Positions 6,427-15,181 of a DNA stretch of 64,000 nucleotides are shown here, piece after piece. The position numbers and the translations under genes are program-made. The notes under the pieces were generated by a model that saw nothing but the letters and a program-made list of their open reading frames with translations, did not search any database and was not told where the DNA came from. The stretch comes from an uncultured Lachnospiraceae bacterium (GTDB lineage Bacteria > Bacillota_A > Clostridia > Lachnospirales > Lachnospiraceae). Positions within the stretch are counted from its first letter, which is position 1; each line of letters begins with the position of its first letter. The stretch is from positions 1-64,000 of the forward strand of contig CATOMC010000009.1 of assembly GCA_951801245.1 (NCBI GenBank), written 5' to 3'.

Positions 6427-7410
6427 ATGTTATTTAAGTGTAAAAACTGCGGCGGTAACGTGGTATATGAGCCGGGCAGGGGGACTATGTATTGTCCCCA
6501 CTGTGAGGGGCAGGACAGCGAGGACAGAATTGATAACAGTTCCATGACGCAGTGTGTCAACTGCGGTGCACCCATAGAAGCCAGGGATTACCTATCGGCA
6601 TGCCGGTGCGGGCACTGCGGCAGTTATCTGGTATTAAATGAACGGGTGGAAGGCGTATATGAGCCTCATATGATCCTTCCTTTTCGAGTGAATAAGCAGG
6701 CGGCGGTGGACGCGATGAACCGGGAGTTTTCCAGGAGACTGTTTACACCTTCGGACTTCATGTCAGCGAAAAGTCTGGAAAAAATGGAAGGCATTTATGT
6801 GCCGTTCTGGCTGTACGATTATGAGGCGGCCTATGATTATGCGGGAGAGGGGACGAAGATCAGAAGCTGGACCAGCGGGGATACGGAATATACGGAAACT
6901 TCTTATTACGAAGTTATCCGTAACATGGAAGTAGATTTCAACAGGATTCCTGTGGATGCTTCTTATGCCATGGAAGATGGGATCATGGATTTGATGGAGC
7001 CTTATCATTATCAGGAGCTTCAAGGGTTTGACCCGAAATATATGTCAGGGTTTTACGGGGAGATCTATAATCAGGAAGCATCGGAGTTAGAGGACCGGGC
7101 GCAGGTTAAGGCCAGGAATGCATCGCGGGAGATGATGCAGGCGTCTTTGGGAGGGTATCATAGTGTCAGGCCCTTTCGGGACAATCTGAACCTCTCACGA
7201 AACGAGGTGAGTTATGTTCTGATGCCGGTATGGCAGTATCTGTACCAGTACAAAGGGCAGACTTATCAGTATCATGTTAACGGGCAGACCGGCAAGGTGA
7301 TCGGTACGACACCGGTGTCCAGGGCGAAAGTGCTCTCCTATGCGGCTTCTGTGTTTGCGGCGGTGACGGCGGCCTGTTACATGGCTGTCTGGGCATTGGA
7401 AATCTTATAG
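6427..7410 (+). CDS. Zinc-ribbon protein with C-terminal membrane anchor
   Basis: 327 residues; start at 6427 chosen because GGGGGAG lies at 6416-6422 directly before it, while the upstream in-frame ATG at 6385 has none. The N-terminus has two zinc ribbons with C-x2-C pairs: CKNC…CPHC and CVNC…CRCGHC, of the TFIIB-like type. A large middle domain follows (VYEPHMILPFRVNKQAA, then aromatic-rich WLYDYEAAYDY), with one membrane segment near the end (YAASVFAAVTAACYMAVWAL). The next gene, 20 bases on, encodes a TPM-domain protein, and the two probably form an operon. Function is unknown; a membrane-linked sensor or chaperone role would be speculation. Confidence 0.75.
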   Translation: MLFKCKNCGGNVVYEPGRGTMYCPHCEGQDSEDRIDNSSMTQCVNCGAPIEARDYLSACRCGHCGSYLVLNERVEGVYEPHMILPFRVNKQAAVDAMNREFSRRLFTPSDFMSAKSLEKMEGIYVPFWLYDYEAAYDYAGEGTKIRSWTSGDTEYTETSYYEVIRNMEVDFNRIPVDASYAMEDGIMDLMEPYHYQELQGFDPKYMSGFYGEIYNQEASELEDRAQVKARNASREMMQASLGGYHSVRPFRDNLNLSRNEVSYVLMPVWQYLYQYKGQTYQYHVNGQTGKVIGTTPVSRAKVLSYAASVFAAVTAACYMAVWALEIL

Positions 7411-7430
7411 AAAGCAGAAGGGGAGCGCGT

Positions 7431-8306
7431 ATGAGAGAATATTTTCGTTATTTTAAATGGATATATATCATTCTGGCGGTACTTGGCATCACGATATTGC
7501 TTCTTTATGTCGGACATTGGGGAATCGCCGGTGCAGTGGATCATCAACGGACAAATGGAGAGTGCACGACAGATGAGAGAGTGTTTGATTACGCAGATGT
7601 GCTGACGGACAGACAGGAAGAGAAACTGCGAAAGCTGATTGCCAGACGGGAGAAACAGACCGGCTGTGACATTGTGTTGATTACCTTAGAGGAATCTTTG
7701 AAGGAGTATGCGAGAGCCATTGAACCGGGCGTGAGTTATGATGAGTTTGTGCGGGTCTATGCGGAGCAGTTCTGGGAGGAAAACGCATTCGGTTATAACA
7801 GGCCAAACGGCGATGGCGTTGTGTTGGTAGATAACTGGTATAGAGAGGATGACGGTTCGATCTACACCTGGTTTTGTACCACCGGAAAGGCAAAGGATGC
7901 GTATTCTGCGGCCCAGGTCGATCATATCCTTGACAATGTGTACCGTTATGTGGAGAAGAACCCTTATCGTGCCTATAAGACTTATGTCAATGATTTCTAT
8001 CACGATATGATGGGGGTTAATATATTCAGCCTTTCTGTGCCGGGATTTTTGCCCGTGGTGGCAGGAATCATAGCGGCTGTTATATTTATAACCTGTAACT
8101 GGCGTTCCAAGAGCGGTAAGAAGACGACCACAGCGGTTACCTATGTAGCCGGCGGCAGGCCTGTTTTCCGGGTTCAGGAAGATCACTTTATCAGAAAGAC
8201 CGTGACCAGGCGCAAAATCCAGACGAGCAGCGGCAGCAGCGGTGGTGGAAGCCACAGAAGCGGCGGTGGAGGCGGAAGCCACGGCGGCGGTGGACATAGC
8301 CGCTAA
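7431..8306 (+). CDS. TPM domain-containing membrane protein with Gly/Ser/His tail
   Basis: 291 residues. An N-terminal membrane segment (about 10-29) is followed by a TPM domain outside the membrane (VFDYADVLTDRQEEKLRKLI … TGCDIVLITLEES), then a second membrane segment (about 197-215, FLPVVAGIIAAVIFITC) and a cytoplasmic basic stretch ending in a tail of Ser, Gly and His (SGGGSHRSGGGG type, about 265-291). TPM domains occur in the photosystem-repair protein TLP18.3 and in many bacterial membrane proteins with similar glycine-rich tails. It follows the zinc-ribbon gene by 20 bases with GGGGAGCG as ribosome site, so they are probably co-transcribed and may act together. Confidence 0.85.
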   Translation: MREYFRYFKWIYIILAVLGITILLLYVGHWGIAGAVDHQRTNGECTTDERVFDYADVLTDRQEEKLRKLIARREKQTGCDIVLITLEESLKEYARAIEPGVSYDEFVRVYAEQFWEENAFGYNRPNGDGVVLVDNWYREDDGSIYTWFCTTGKAKDAYSAAQVDHILDNVYRYVEKNPYRAYKTYVNDFYHDMMGVNIFSLSVPGFLPVVAGIIAAVIFITCNWRSKSGKKTTTAVTYVAGGRPVFRVQEDHFIRKTVTRRKIQTSSGSSGGGSHRSGGGGGSHGGGGHSR

Positions 8307-8307
8307 C

Positions 8308-8395
8308 GGATTGAGCGAAGCTCAATCCCGAGATCTGCTTCGCAGCCTCGAAATAAAATGTTTCGCTGTGGGCTCAATCCCGAGATCTGCTTCGC
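8308..8395 (+). repeat. Intergenic hairpin plus duplicated 24-bp unit
   Basis: Two bases after the TPM stop codon, GGATTGAGC (8308-8316), GAA, GCTCAATCC (8320-8328) form a perfect 9-bp hairpin. A 24-bp sequence at 8320-8343 is repeated without change at 8372-8395, 52 bases downstream. It begins GCTCAATCCC and ends CTGCTTCGC. Such units look like dispersed intergenic REP-type repeats; only two copies are in this window. Confidence 0.75.
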
Positions 8396-8407
8396 TAATC
8401 CTATACA

Positions 8408-8443
8408 AAAAAACAACCCACATGACGGTATGGGTTGTTTTTT
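8408..8443. terminator. Bidirectional terminator between TPM gene and rpsT
   Basis: AAAAAACAACCCA (8408-8420) pairs perfectly with TGGGTTGTTTTTT (8431-8443) around a 10-base loop. A/T runs on both sides let it serve the forward TPM operon and the reverse rpsT gene. Confidence 0.9.
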
Positions 8444-8457
8444 GTGTTCTTTTTGTT

Positions 8458-8721
8458 TTATGCCATTTTGTTGACGGCAGTCGCAAGACGGGATACTTTC
8501 CTTGCGGATGTATTTTTGTGGTAAACACCCTTCTTGGTTGCCTTGTCAATAGCGGAAGTAGCAGCGACCAGTGCGCTTTTTGCTGCTTCTTTATCATTTG
8601 CCTCGATGGCAGCGGTCACTTTCTTGATCGCTGTCTTGACACCGGACTTGATTGCCTTGTTTCTGTCCGCTTTGGTTTTGTTTACCAGGATCCTCTTCTT
8701 TGCAGATTTGATATTAGCCAT
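8458..8721 (-). CDS. rpsT: 30S ribosomal protein S20
   Basis: 87 residues, the usual length. It begins MANIKSAKKRILVNKTKADR, the conserved basic start of bacterial S20, and is helical and lysine/alanine-rich throughout. S20 binds 16S rRNA in the body of the small subunit. AGGAGGTG lies 5-6 bases before the ATG. Single gene on the reverse strand with a promoter at 8853-8825 and a strong shared terminator. The position next to gpr is common in Clostridia. Confidence 0.97.
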   Translation of the reverse strand: MANIKSAKKRILVNKTKADRNKAIKSGVKTAIKKVTAAIEANDKEAAKSALVAATSAIDKATKKGVYHKNTSARKVSRLATAVNKMA

Positions 8722-8824
8722 AATTACACCTCCTATGCTCCTTCTGTCAGGATTGACTGAATGTATTATAGACGTGTCTCATTAAAGCCGGACACGGACG
8801 TTTTAATGGAAACACACGTATATT

Positions 8825-8853
8825 ATATTAGTTTATGGGAATGGTGATGTCAA
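8825..8853 (-). promoter_or_regulatory. Promoter of rpsT
   Basis: On the reverse strand TTGACA (8853-8848) and TAATAT (8830-8825), spacer 17 bp. The transcript would have a leader of about 100 bases; S20 genes are often controlled from the leader, but no known element was recognised. Confidence 0.7.
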
Positions 8854-8982
8854 TACATATTTTGTTTATTTTTGCAAAAAATAGAAAAGAAAATGGGCAA
8901 GTAAAAAGAAAACGCATATAAATATAACATAAGATGCTGCAGACAGTACTTTTATGTAAGTGCGGGAAGGAAGGAGCAGGAT

Positions 8983-9849
8983 ATGGACAGCTGGTCGAAT
9001 GTCAGGACGGACTTGGCGTTGGAAGCCAGAGAAAGTATTGGAGAGAAAGAGTCTGAACTACATGGTGTCATCGTGGAAGAAGAATATAATGAAGAAGCGG
9101 ATGTGCACATTACGCGGGTTTATATCGAAACCAAAAATGGGGCCAAGGCGCTTGGCAAGCCTATGGGAACTTATATTACGTTGGAGGCGCCTGCCATGAC
9201 GGAGCCGGAGGAGGATTATCATCAGGAGATTTCGGAAATTCTGGCCGATCAGATCCGCAATATCTTACCGGACCCCGACAGGGAGCAGTCTATTCTGGTC
9301 GTGGGACTGGGAAACCGTGAGGTCACGGCGGACTCTCTGGGACCCAATGTGGCGGATAATCTCTTTGTCAACAGGCACATTGTTAAGGAGTATGGAAAGG
9401 TGGCTTATAACCGCACCAAGATGCATCTGGTGAGCAGTCTGGTGCCGGGGGTCATGGCTAAGACAGGCATGGAATCTGCCGAGATCATCAAGGGTGTCAT
9501 CGGGGAGACGAAGCCGGATGTGGTGATCGTGATAGATGCACTAGCGGCACGCTCCACGAAGCGGCTAAACCGTACCATACAGATTACCAATACGGGGATT
9601 CATCCCGGTTCCGGCGTGGGGAATCACAGAAATGCCATCACACAGGAATCTCTCAAGGTACCGGTGCTGGCGCTGGGCGTACCAACTGTGGTGGATGCCG
9701 CTACGATCGTGGGGGATGCCATGGGCGAGAGACCGGCGACCTTAAAGGAACTGAATAATATGTATGTGACGACCAAGGATGTGGATCAGCAGATTCAGCA
9801 GATCAGCCACATTCTCTGTGATGGGATCAACAAGGCGCTGATCTTCTGA
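8983..9849 (+). CDS. gpr: Spore germination protease GPR
   Basis: 288 residues, peptidase family A25. GPR degrades small acid-soluble spore proteins during germination and is made as an inactive zymogen in the forespore. The N-terminus has RTDLALEARE, the stretch in which the zymogen cuts itself and which resembles the sites in its substrates. The two expected catalytic aspartates are D117 (in TADSLGP) and D185 (in VIVIDALAARS). GIHPGSGVGNHR is also conserved. AAGGAGCAGG precedes the ATG. It is followed 8 bases later by spoIIP, the classic gpr-spoIIP pair. The organism therefore sporulates. Confidence 0.96.
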   Translation: MDSWSNVRTDLALEARESIGEKESELHGVIVEEEYNEEADVHITRVYIETKNGAKALGKPMGTYITLEAPAMTEPEEDYHQEISEILADQIRNILPDPDREQSILVVGLGNREVTADSLGPNVADNLFVNRHIVKEYGKVAYNRTKMHLVSSLVPGVMAKTGMESAEIIKGVIGETKPDVVIVIDALAARSTKRLNRTIQITNTGIHPGSGVGNHRNAITQESLKVPVLALGVPTVVDAATIVGDAMGERPATLKELNNMYVTTKDVDQQIQQISHILCDGINKALIF

Positions 9850-9857
9850 CGGGTGGC

Positions 9858-11180
9858 ATGAAGTCGTGTTCATACTGCATATATCTTAGTATGGACATCA
9901 AAAAAAATATTCCCAGAATAGCTTTAATAACACTTGTTATAATTTCTGTTTTCTTTATGCTGACAGAGTGGATGAAACAGGAAGAGAAGAAAGAGAAGGG
10001 ACAAGGGCCGTTTCTGGACTGGGTGAAGGAGCTGGTGATGGAGCCTTATCTTCCGGTCATCCGCAGGATGAATGAAGACAGGGGAGGATCCTTTCAAGGG
10101 GATCTGCTGACCAGGGGCGTACTGTTGGAATATCCGGTATTTCTCTTTTGTCTGGAGATGGATGATGCACAGGAGAATGTGACGGAGAGTGATTATGCCA
10201 GGCTTCTCGTACTGGAAGGCAGTGACGAAGACCGCAAGTCGATTCATGAGGGCGATCTGGAGTACGGTGAGGACGCCATGCACCTGGAGCAGAGTCTGGA
10301 AAATGAATTGTTAAAAGAAAACGAACGCTATTTGTCAGAGCAGCCAGTGGAAACGAAGGAAGAAGAGATGGATGACGCCCCTGTGCTTTTTCAGCCGGTG
10401 GCAGAGAAAAGTTTTCGTTACCAGTGGCAGGATCTGACGGATTATGATGCGCTCATCAAGGCTTTCTATGCGGTGGACAGCACCACCAGGGCCGGAGAGA
10501 GTCTTTTGCAGGCAGAAGAGATGCTCTCCAGGGACATGCGTATGCAGGGAAGCGCGGATGAGCCTCAGATTCTGATCTATCACACCCATTCGCAGGAAGC
10601 CTTTGTAGATTCTCTGCCGGGGGACGGTAACAGCGGGATTCTGGGGGCCGGCGAGTATCTGGCCTCCCTCTTGCGGGAGCAGTACGGCTACAATGTGATA
10701 CACCATACGGCTTGCTATGATGCGGACAGGGATTATGCCTATAGCAATTCCCTGCCGGAGATTGAGAAGCTTCTGGCGGAGCATCCTTCTATTGAGGTAG
10801 TGATTGACCTCCACAGAGATGCTATGCCGGCCGAAAGACGCCTTGTCATGGATCTACAGGGCAGGCCGACCGCACAGTTTATGTTCTTTAACGGGTTAAG
10901 CCGCACGACGAAGGGGGAGATTTCTTATTTGGAGAACCCTTATCTGAAAGATAATCTGGCATTTTCGTTTCAGATGCAGGCGGCCTGCAACGAGTATTAT
11001 CCGGGGATTGCCCGCAGGATTTATCTGAAAGCTTACCGCTACAACATGCATCTGTGTCCAAAGACGCTGTTGATTGAAATGGGAGCACAGAATAATACGG
11101 AGGAGGAAATACATAACGCCTGTGAGCCATTGGCCCATGTGCTGCATCTAGTCTTAAGCGGGAAAGAACCGGAGAGATGA
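9858..11180 (+). CDS. spoIIP: Stage II sporulation protein P
   Basis: 440 residues. One membrane segment near the N-terminus (IPRIALITLVIISVFFML) is followed by a long acidic linker and a C-terminal SpoIIP domain from about residue 235: ILIYHTHSQEAF, DADRDYAYSNSLP, VVIDLHRDA, with the catalytic histidines. SpoIIP is a cell-wall amidase/endopeptidase working with SpoIID and SpoIIM to thin septal peptidoglycan and drive engulfment. ATG at 9858 is used because GGGTGG stands before it; the in-frame ATG at 9891 lacks a ribosome site but gives a more usual N-terminus. It follows gpr closely, as in other spore formers. Confidence 0.93.
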   Translation: MKSCSYCIYLSMDIKKNIPRIALITLVIISVFFMLTEWMKQEEKKEKGQGPFLDWVKELVMEPYLPVIRRMNEDRGGSFQGDLLTRGVLLEYPVFLFCLEMDDAQENVTESDYARLLVLEGSDEDRKSIHEGDLEYGEDAMHLEQSLENELLKENERYLSEQPVETKEEEMDDAPVLFQPVAEKSFRYQWQDLTDYDALIKAFYAVDSTTRAGESLLQAEEMLSRDMRMQGSADEPQILIYHTHSQEAFVDSLPGDGNSGILGAGEYLASLLREQYGYNVIHHTACYDADRDYAYSNSLPEIEKLLAEHPSIEVVIDLHRDAMPAERRLVMDLQGRPTAQFMFFNGLSRTTKGEISYLENPYLKDNLAFSFQMQAACNEYYPGIARRIYLKAYRYNMHLCPKTLLIEMGAQNNTEEEIHNACEPLAHVLHLVLSGKEPER

Positions 11181-11246
11181 GAGTGGACATCTTTTGCAGG
11201 ATTTGATATACTTTCTCCATATGAGAAAGATTGCAGGAGGAAGTAT

Positions 11247-13061
11247 ATGGAAGCCATAGAGCAGAGCAGGATCCGGAATTTTTGTATCATTGCGCATATA
11301 GACCATGGAAAGTCTACGCTGGCGGATCGGATTATAGAAAAGACGGGACTTCTGACCAGCAGGGAGATGCAGGCGCAGGTTCTTGATAATATGGAACTGG
11401 AACGGGAGCGCGGGATTACCATCAAGGCCCAGACTGTGCGCATCGTTTATAAAGCGAAGGACGGCATTGAATATATTTTTAATCTGATCGACACCCCTGG
11501 TCATGTGGACTTTAATTATGAGGTGAGCCGCAGTCTGGCTGCCTGTGACGGTGCGATTCTGGTGGTGGACGCGGCGCAGGGGATCGAGGCGCAGACGCTG
11601 GCCAATGTCTATCTGGCATTAGATCATGATCTGGATGTATTTCCGGTGATCAACAAAATAGACCTGCCAAGCGCCGAGCCGGAGCGGGTGAAGAACGAGA
11701 TTGAGGATGTGATCGGTATAGAGGCCCAGGATGCCCCCCTGATCTCGGCGAAGAATGGTATCGGCATTGAAGAAGTACTGGAAGCTGTGGTGCATAAGGT
11801 GCCGGCTCCCCAGGGAAGCCCGGATGCGCCGCTGCAGGCTTTGATATTCGACTCCGTATATGATTCCTATAAAGGGGTGATTGTCTTTTGCCGGATCAAA
11901 GAGGGCAGGGTTCGCAAGGGCACTTCGATCAAGATGATGGCCACCGGTGCAACGGCGGAAGTGGTGGAGGTAGGATATTTTGGAGCCGGGCAGTTTATTC
12001 CCTGCGAGGAACTGTCTGCCGGCATGGTGGGCTATCTGACTGCCTCGATCAAGAATGTGAAGGACACGGCAGTGGGGGATACCGTGACAGATCTGGATAA
12101 TCCCTGTGCAGAGCCGCTTCCGGGCTATAAAAAGGTCAATTCCATGGTATACTGCGGCATGTATCCGGCGGATGGGGCGAAATACCCGGATCTGCGGGAT
12201 GCGTTGGAGAAGCTGAAACTAAACGATGCTTCCCTGAATTATGAGCCGGAGACATCCATTGCCCTTGGATTCGGATTCCGCTGCGGGTTTCTGGGGCTTT
12301 TGCATCTGGAAATCATACAGGAACGTCTGGAGCGGGAGTATAATCTGGATCTGGTGACAACCGCACCGGGTGTTATTTATAGAGTGTACAAGACCAACGG
12401 AGAGATGATCGAGCTGACCAATCCCTCCAATCTGCCGGATCCCTCCGAGATCGACTATATGGAAGAACCGGTGGTGAGTGCGGAGATCATGGTGACCACA
12501 GAGTTTATCGGATCTATCATGCAGCTTTGTCAGGAGAGAAGAGGACGCTATATCAGTACGGAGTATATTGAATCCACCAGGGCGCTGTTAAAATATGACC
12601 TGCCCTTAAATGAGATTATATACGATTTCTTCGATGCCCTGAAATCCCGTTCCAGAGGATATGCATCCTTCGATTATGAGTTAAAAGGCTATGAACAGTC
12701 GAAGCTGGTGAAACTGGATATCCTGATCAATCATGACGAGGTGGATGCTCTTTCCTTTATCGTTCACGCTGACAGCGCCTATGAGAGGGGCAGGAAGATG
12801 TGTGAGAAATTAAAGGACGAGATACCAAGGCACCTGTTCGAGATACCGATCCAGGCGGCGGTAGGCGGCAAGATCATTGCGAGAGAGACCGTTAAGGCTA
12901 TGAGAAAGGATGTCCTGGCCAAGTGCTATGGCGGTGATATAACGAGAAAGAAGAAGTTGTTGGAGAAACAGAAAGAGGGTAAGAAGCGTATGCGCCAGGT
13001 AGGAAACGTGGAAATCCCTCAGAGTGCATTTATGAGTGTACTCAAACTGGATGATAAATAG
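11247..13061 (+). CDS. lepA: Elongation factor 4 (LepA) GTPase
   Basis: 604 residues, the standard length. GTPase motifs are present in order: [14 protein letters not shown] (P-loop), ERGITIKAQ (switch I), DTPGHVDF and [10 protein letters not shown]. The C-terminal LepA-specific domain contains [20 protein letters not shown] and ends in the basic stretch [17 protein letters not shown]. LepA acts on ribosomes in back-translocation or subunit assembly, mostly at the membrane or under stress. GCAGGAGGAAG precedes the ATG. hemW starts 25 bases after its stop, the common lepA-hemW order. Confidence 0.97.
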   Translation: MEAIEQSRIRNFCIIAHIDHGKSTLADRIIEKTGLLTSREMQAQVLDNMELERERGITIKAQTVRIVYKAKDGIEYIFNLIDTPGHVDFNYEVSRSLAACDGAILVVDAAQGIEAQTLANVYLALDHDLDVFPVINKIDLPSAEPERVKNEIEDVIGIEAQDAPLISAKNGIGIEEVLEAVVHKVPAPQGSPDAPLQALIFDSVYDSYKGVIVFCRIKEGRVRKGTSIKMMATGATAEVVEVGYFGAGQFIPCEELSAGMVGYLTASIKNVKDTAVGDTVTDLDNPCAEPLPGYKKVNSMVYCGMYPADGAKYPDLRDALEKLKLNDASLNYEPETSIALGFGFRCGFLGLLHLEIIQERLEREYNLDLVTTAPGVIYRVYKTNGEMIELTNPSNLPDPSEIDYMEEPVVSAEIMVTTEFIGSIMQLCQERRGRYISTEYIESTRALLKYDLPLNEIIYDFFDALKSRSRGYASFDYELKGYEQSKLVKLDILINHDEVDALSFIVHADSAYERGRKMCEKLKDEIPRHLFEIPIQAAVGGKIIARETVKAMRKDVLAKCYGGDITRKKKLLEKQKEGKKRMRQVGNVEIPQSAFMSVLKLDDK

Positions 13062-13086
13062 ACAGAACATAAGGCAGGCGTTGCGG

Positions 13087-14289
13087 ATGAGAGACTTAAG
13101 TATTTATATTCACATTCCTTTTTGTGTCAGGAAATGTCTCTACTGTGACTTCCTGTCTTTTGTTGTGTCTTCCCTGGAAATGGAAAGTTATGTAAACTTC
13201 TTGATACGGGAAATAAAAGAACAGTCGGTATTTTATAGGGATCATCAGGTGGTCTCTGTTTTTATGGGAGGCGGTACCCCTTCTTTGCTTACGATAGAGG
13301 AGACAAGTCTTATTCTGCAGACGGTCCAGGAGAACTACCGGATGAAAGAAGAGGCGGAAATCACCATAGAGTGCAACCCGGGAACGGTGACGAAAGAGAA
13401 GTTTGCAAGTTATATAACTTGTGGTATCAATCGTCTCAGTATCGGGCTGCAGTCTACGCAGGATGAGGAACTTGTGCGCATCGGCAGGATTCATGACTAT
13501 GAGACTTTTTTAAATACTTACCGTGCAGCGAGGGAGGCCGGATTTCAAAACATCAATATTGATCTGATGGCGGCACTGCCGGGACAGAGCATAACCTCTT
13601 ACCTGGAAAGTCTGGAACGTGTGGTGTCGCTTGCACCGGAGCACATTTCCGCTTACAGCCTGATTCTGGAAGAGGGTACGCCGCTTTATGAAAGGCAGGA
13701 GAACTACCGGTTCCCGACAGAGGATGAGGACCGGGAGATGTACCAGTTGACGAAAGTATATCTGGAGGAGCATGGTTATCATCGTTATGAGATATCCAAC
13801 TATGCGAAGGCAGGGTATGTGTGCCGTCATAACCAGGTCTACTGGCAGCGGGGGGACTATGCAGGTTTTGGCCTGGGAGCCGCCTCCATGGTGCGAAATG
13901 TCAGGTGGTCCATGCCCGCAACGCTGAAAGGATACAGAGATTATGTAGAGCAGATGAGCCGCCGATTAAGCGGGAACAGTCAGACATCAGCAAAGAAACA
14001 GAAACCGGACGACGGCCTGCCATACAGAGAGTTCCCCGGAGCCCAGGTGCTTACCAGCAAGGAACAGATGGAGGAATATATGTTCCTGGGGCTTCGCATG
14101 ATGTGCGGCGTGGACTGTCAGGCCTTTGCCGATCAGTTTGGTCAGACAATGGAAGAGGTCTATGGTTCAGTGATTGACAGATTCGCTGCCCAGGGACTTC
14201 TCATAAAGGCTGACGGATACGTGAAACTGACAGATGCAGGCATCGATGTGAGCAACTATGTGATGGCACAGTTTTTATTGAATGAATAA
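13087..14289 (+). CDS. hemW: Radical SAM heme chaperone HemW
   Basis: 400 residues. The radical SAM motif is C-x3-C-x2-C in IHIPFCVRKCLYCDF; GGGTPS and NIDLMAALPGQ follow, as does the C-terminal HemW domain (EEYMFLGLRMMCGVD). HemW resembles coproporphyrinogen dehydrogenase (HemN) but is thought to insert heme into target proteins. The start at 13087 gives the family N-terminus; the frame is open into lepA but the upstream ATG at 13036 would overlap it. Downstream is an intergenic gap and then sigK, instead of the hrcA-grpE-dnaK genes found in many Firmicutes. Confidence 0.93.
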   Translation: MRDLSIYIHIPFCVRKCLYCDFLSFVVSSLEMESYVNFLIREIKEQSVFYRDHQVVSVFMGGGTPSLLTIEETSLILQTVQENYRMKEEAEITIECNPGTVTKEKFASYITCGINRLSIGLQSTQDEELVRIGRIHDYETFLNTYRAAREAGFQNINIDLMAALPGQSITSYLESLERVVSLAPEHISAYSLILEEGTPLYERQENYRFPTEDEDREMYQLTKVYLEEHGYHRYEISNYAKAGYVCRHNQVYWQRGDYAGFGLGAASMVRNVRWSMPATLKGYRDYVEQMSRRLSGNSQTSAKKQKPDDGLPYREFPGAQVLTSKEQMEEYMFLGLRMMCGVDCQAFADQFGQTMEEVYGSVIDRFAAQGLLIKADGYVKLTDAGIDVSNYVMAQFLLNE

Positions 14290-14392
14290 TTGGCCTGAGC
14301 AATTTATAGCTGTCCAGGCGTCCATCACTTTGCAAGCATGAGAAATGTAACCCCACGTTTACTTTTTCCCGATAAAATCACCTGTCCTCATA

Positions 14393-14421
14393 TTGAATTT
14401 TACACCACATATTTGTATAAT
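14393..14421 (+). promoter_or_regulatory. Promoter upstream of sigK
   Basis: TTGAAT (14393-14398) and TATAAT (14416-14421), spacer 17 bp, about 90 bases before the TTG start. It fits housekeeping sigma; in known spore formers sigK is read by sigma E, whose boxes were not clearly seen. Confidence 0.5.
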
Positions 14422-14512
14422 ATAAAGTATAGGATTCATTTTTCAAAGATGGAAAGGCACTTAAGATGCCACCGGGTCATAGAATAGAGTAAATGGACTT
14501 TGGGGGCTTCTT

Positions 14513-15157
14513 TTGAAAACATTTAGCCAGCCATTAACTGCGAAGGAAGAGGCCGTATACTTAGACCGGCTTGAAACAGGCAGCGAAGAAGAGCGAAAGG
14601 AAGCCAAGGAGATCCTGGTGGAACACAACCTGCGTCTGGTGGCGCATATAGCCAAGAAATATCAGAATGTAGACGAGGATATGGAGGATCTGATCTCCAT
14701 TGGAACCATAGGTCTTATCAAGGCGATAGATTCTTTTGATGCAGGGAAGGGAAAACTGAGCACCTATGCATCACGTTGTATTGATAATGAACTATTGATG
14801 CTGCTTCGGGCGAAAAAGAAGACATCCCGGGAAGTGTCGCTCTATGATCCGATCGGCACGGACAGGGAGGGAAACGAGATCAATCTGCTCGATATCATAG
14901 AACAGGAGCAGGTGGATGTGATTGACAGGATGGAAGTGGAAGACAGACTTCGCAGACTCTCAGGTCTGATTCATGAACGGCTTTCCGATAGAGAGCAGGC
15001 GATCATCATGCTTCGCTACGGACTTTCCAGTGAGCGGGAGATCACGCAGCGGGAGATTGGGCGCAGGCTCGGAATCTCGAGAAGCTATGTGTCGAGGATA
15101 GAGAAGAAAGCGCTTGAGAAGCTGAAAGAAGGGTACGAAGCACTTGGAACCACGTAA
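14513..15157 (+). CDS. sigK: Sporulation sigma factor SigK
   Basis: 214 residues from a TTG start with GGGGGC before it. It matches sigma K: QPLTAKEEAVYLDRL, NLRLVAHIAKKYQ and DLISIGTIGLIKAIDSFDAGKG (region 2), SLYDPIGTDREGNEI, and a region 4 with TQREIGRRLGISRSYVSRIEKKAL. Sigma K directs late mother-cell transcription during coat and cortex formation. The protein starts where mature B. subtilis sigma K starts: the frame upstream meets a TAG at 14480 with no ATG/GTG/TTG between, so there is no pro-sequence. The gene is also whole, with no skin element. Followed 25 bases later by a degenerate HD-GYP gene. Confidence 0.92.
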   Translation: MKTFSQPLTAKEEAVYLDRLETGSEEERKEAKEILVEHNLRLVAHIAKKYQNVDEDMEDLISIGTIGLIKAIDSFDAGKGKLSTYASRCIDNELLMLLRAKKKTSREVSLYDPIGTDREGNEINLLDIIEQEQVDVIDRMEVEDRLRRLSGLIHERLSDREQAIIMLRYGLSSEREITQREIGRRLGISRSYVSRIEKKALEKLKEGYEALGTT

Positions 15158-15181
15158 GACATATGGGGGGAGGCAAAGGGT

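Noticed and set aside
8242..8760. Forward 172-codon frame spanning the TPM tail and rpsT
   Set aside because: It runs through the repeat, the terminator and antisense to rpsT; both real genes explain the region.
14480..14515. Hydrophobic pro-sequence for SigK (VNGLWGLLL)
   Set aside because: The open stretch has no ATG, GTG or TTG before the used TTG and starts right after a stop codon.
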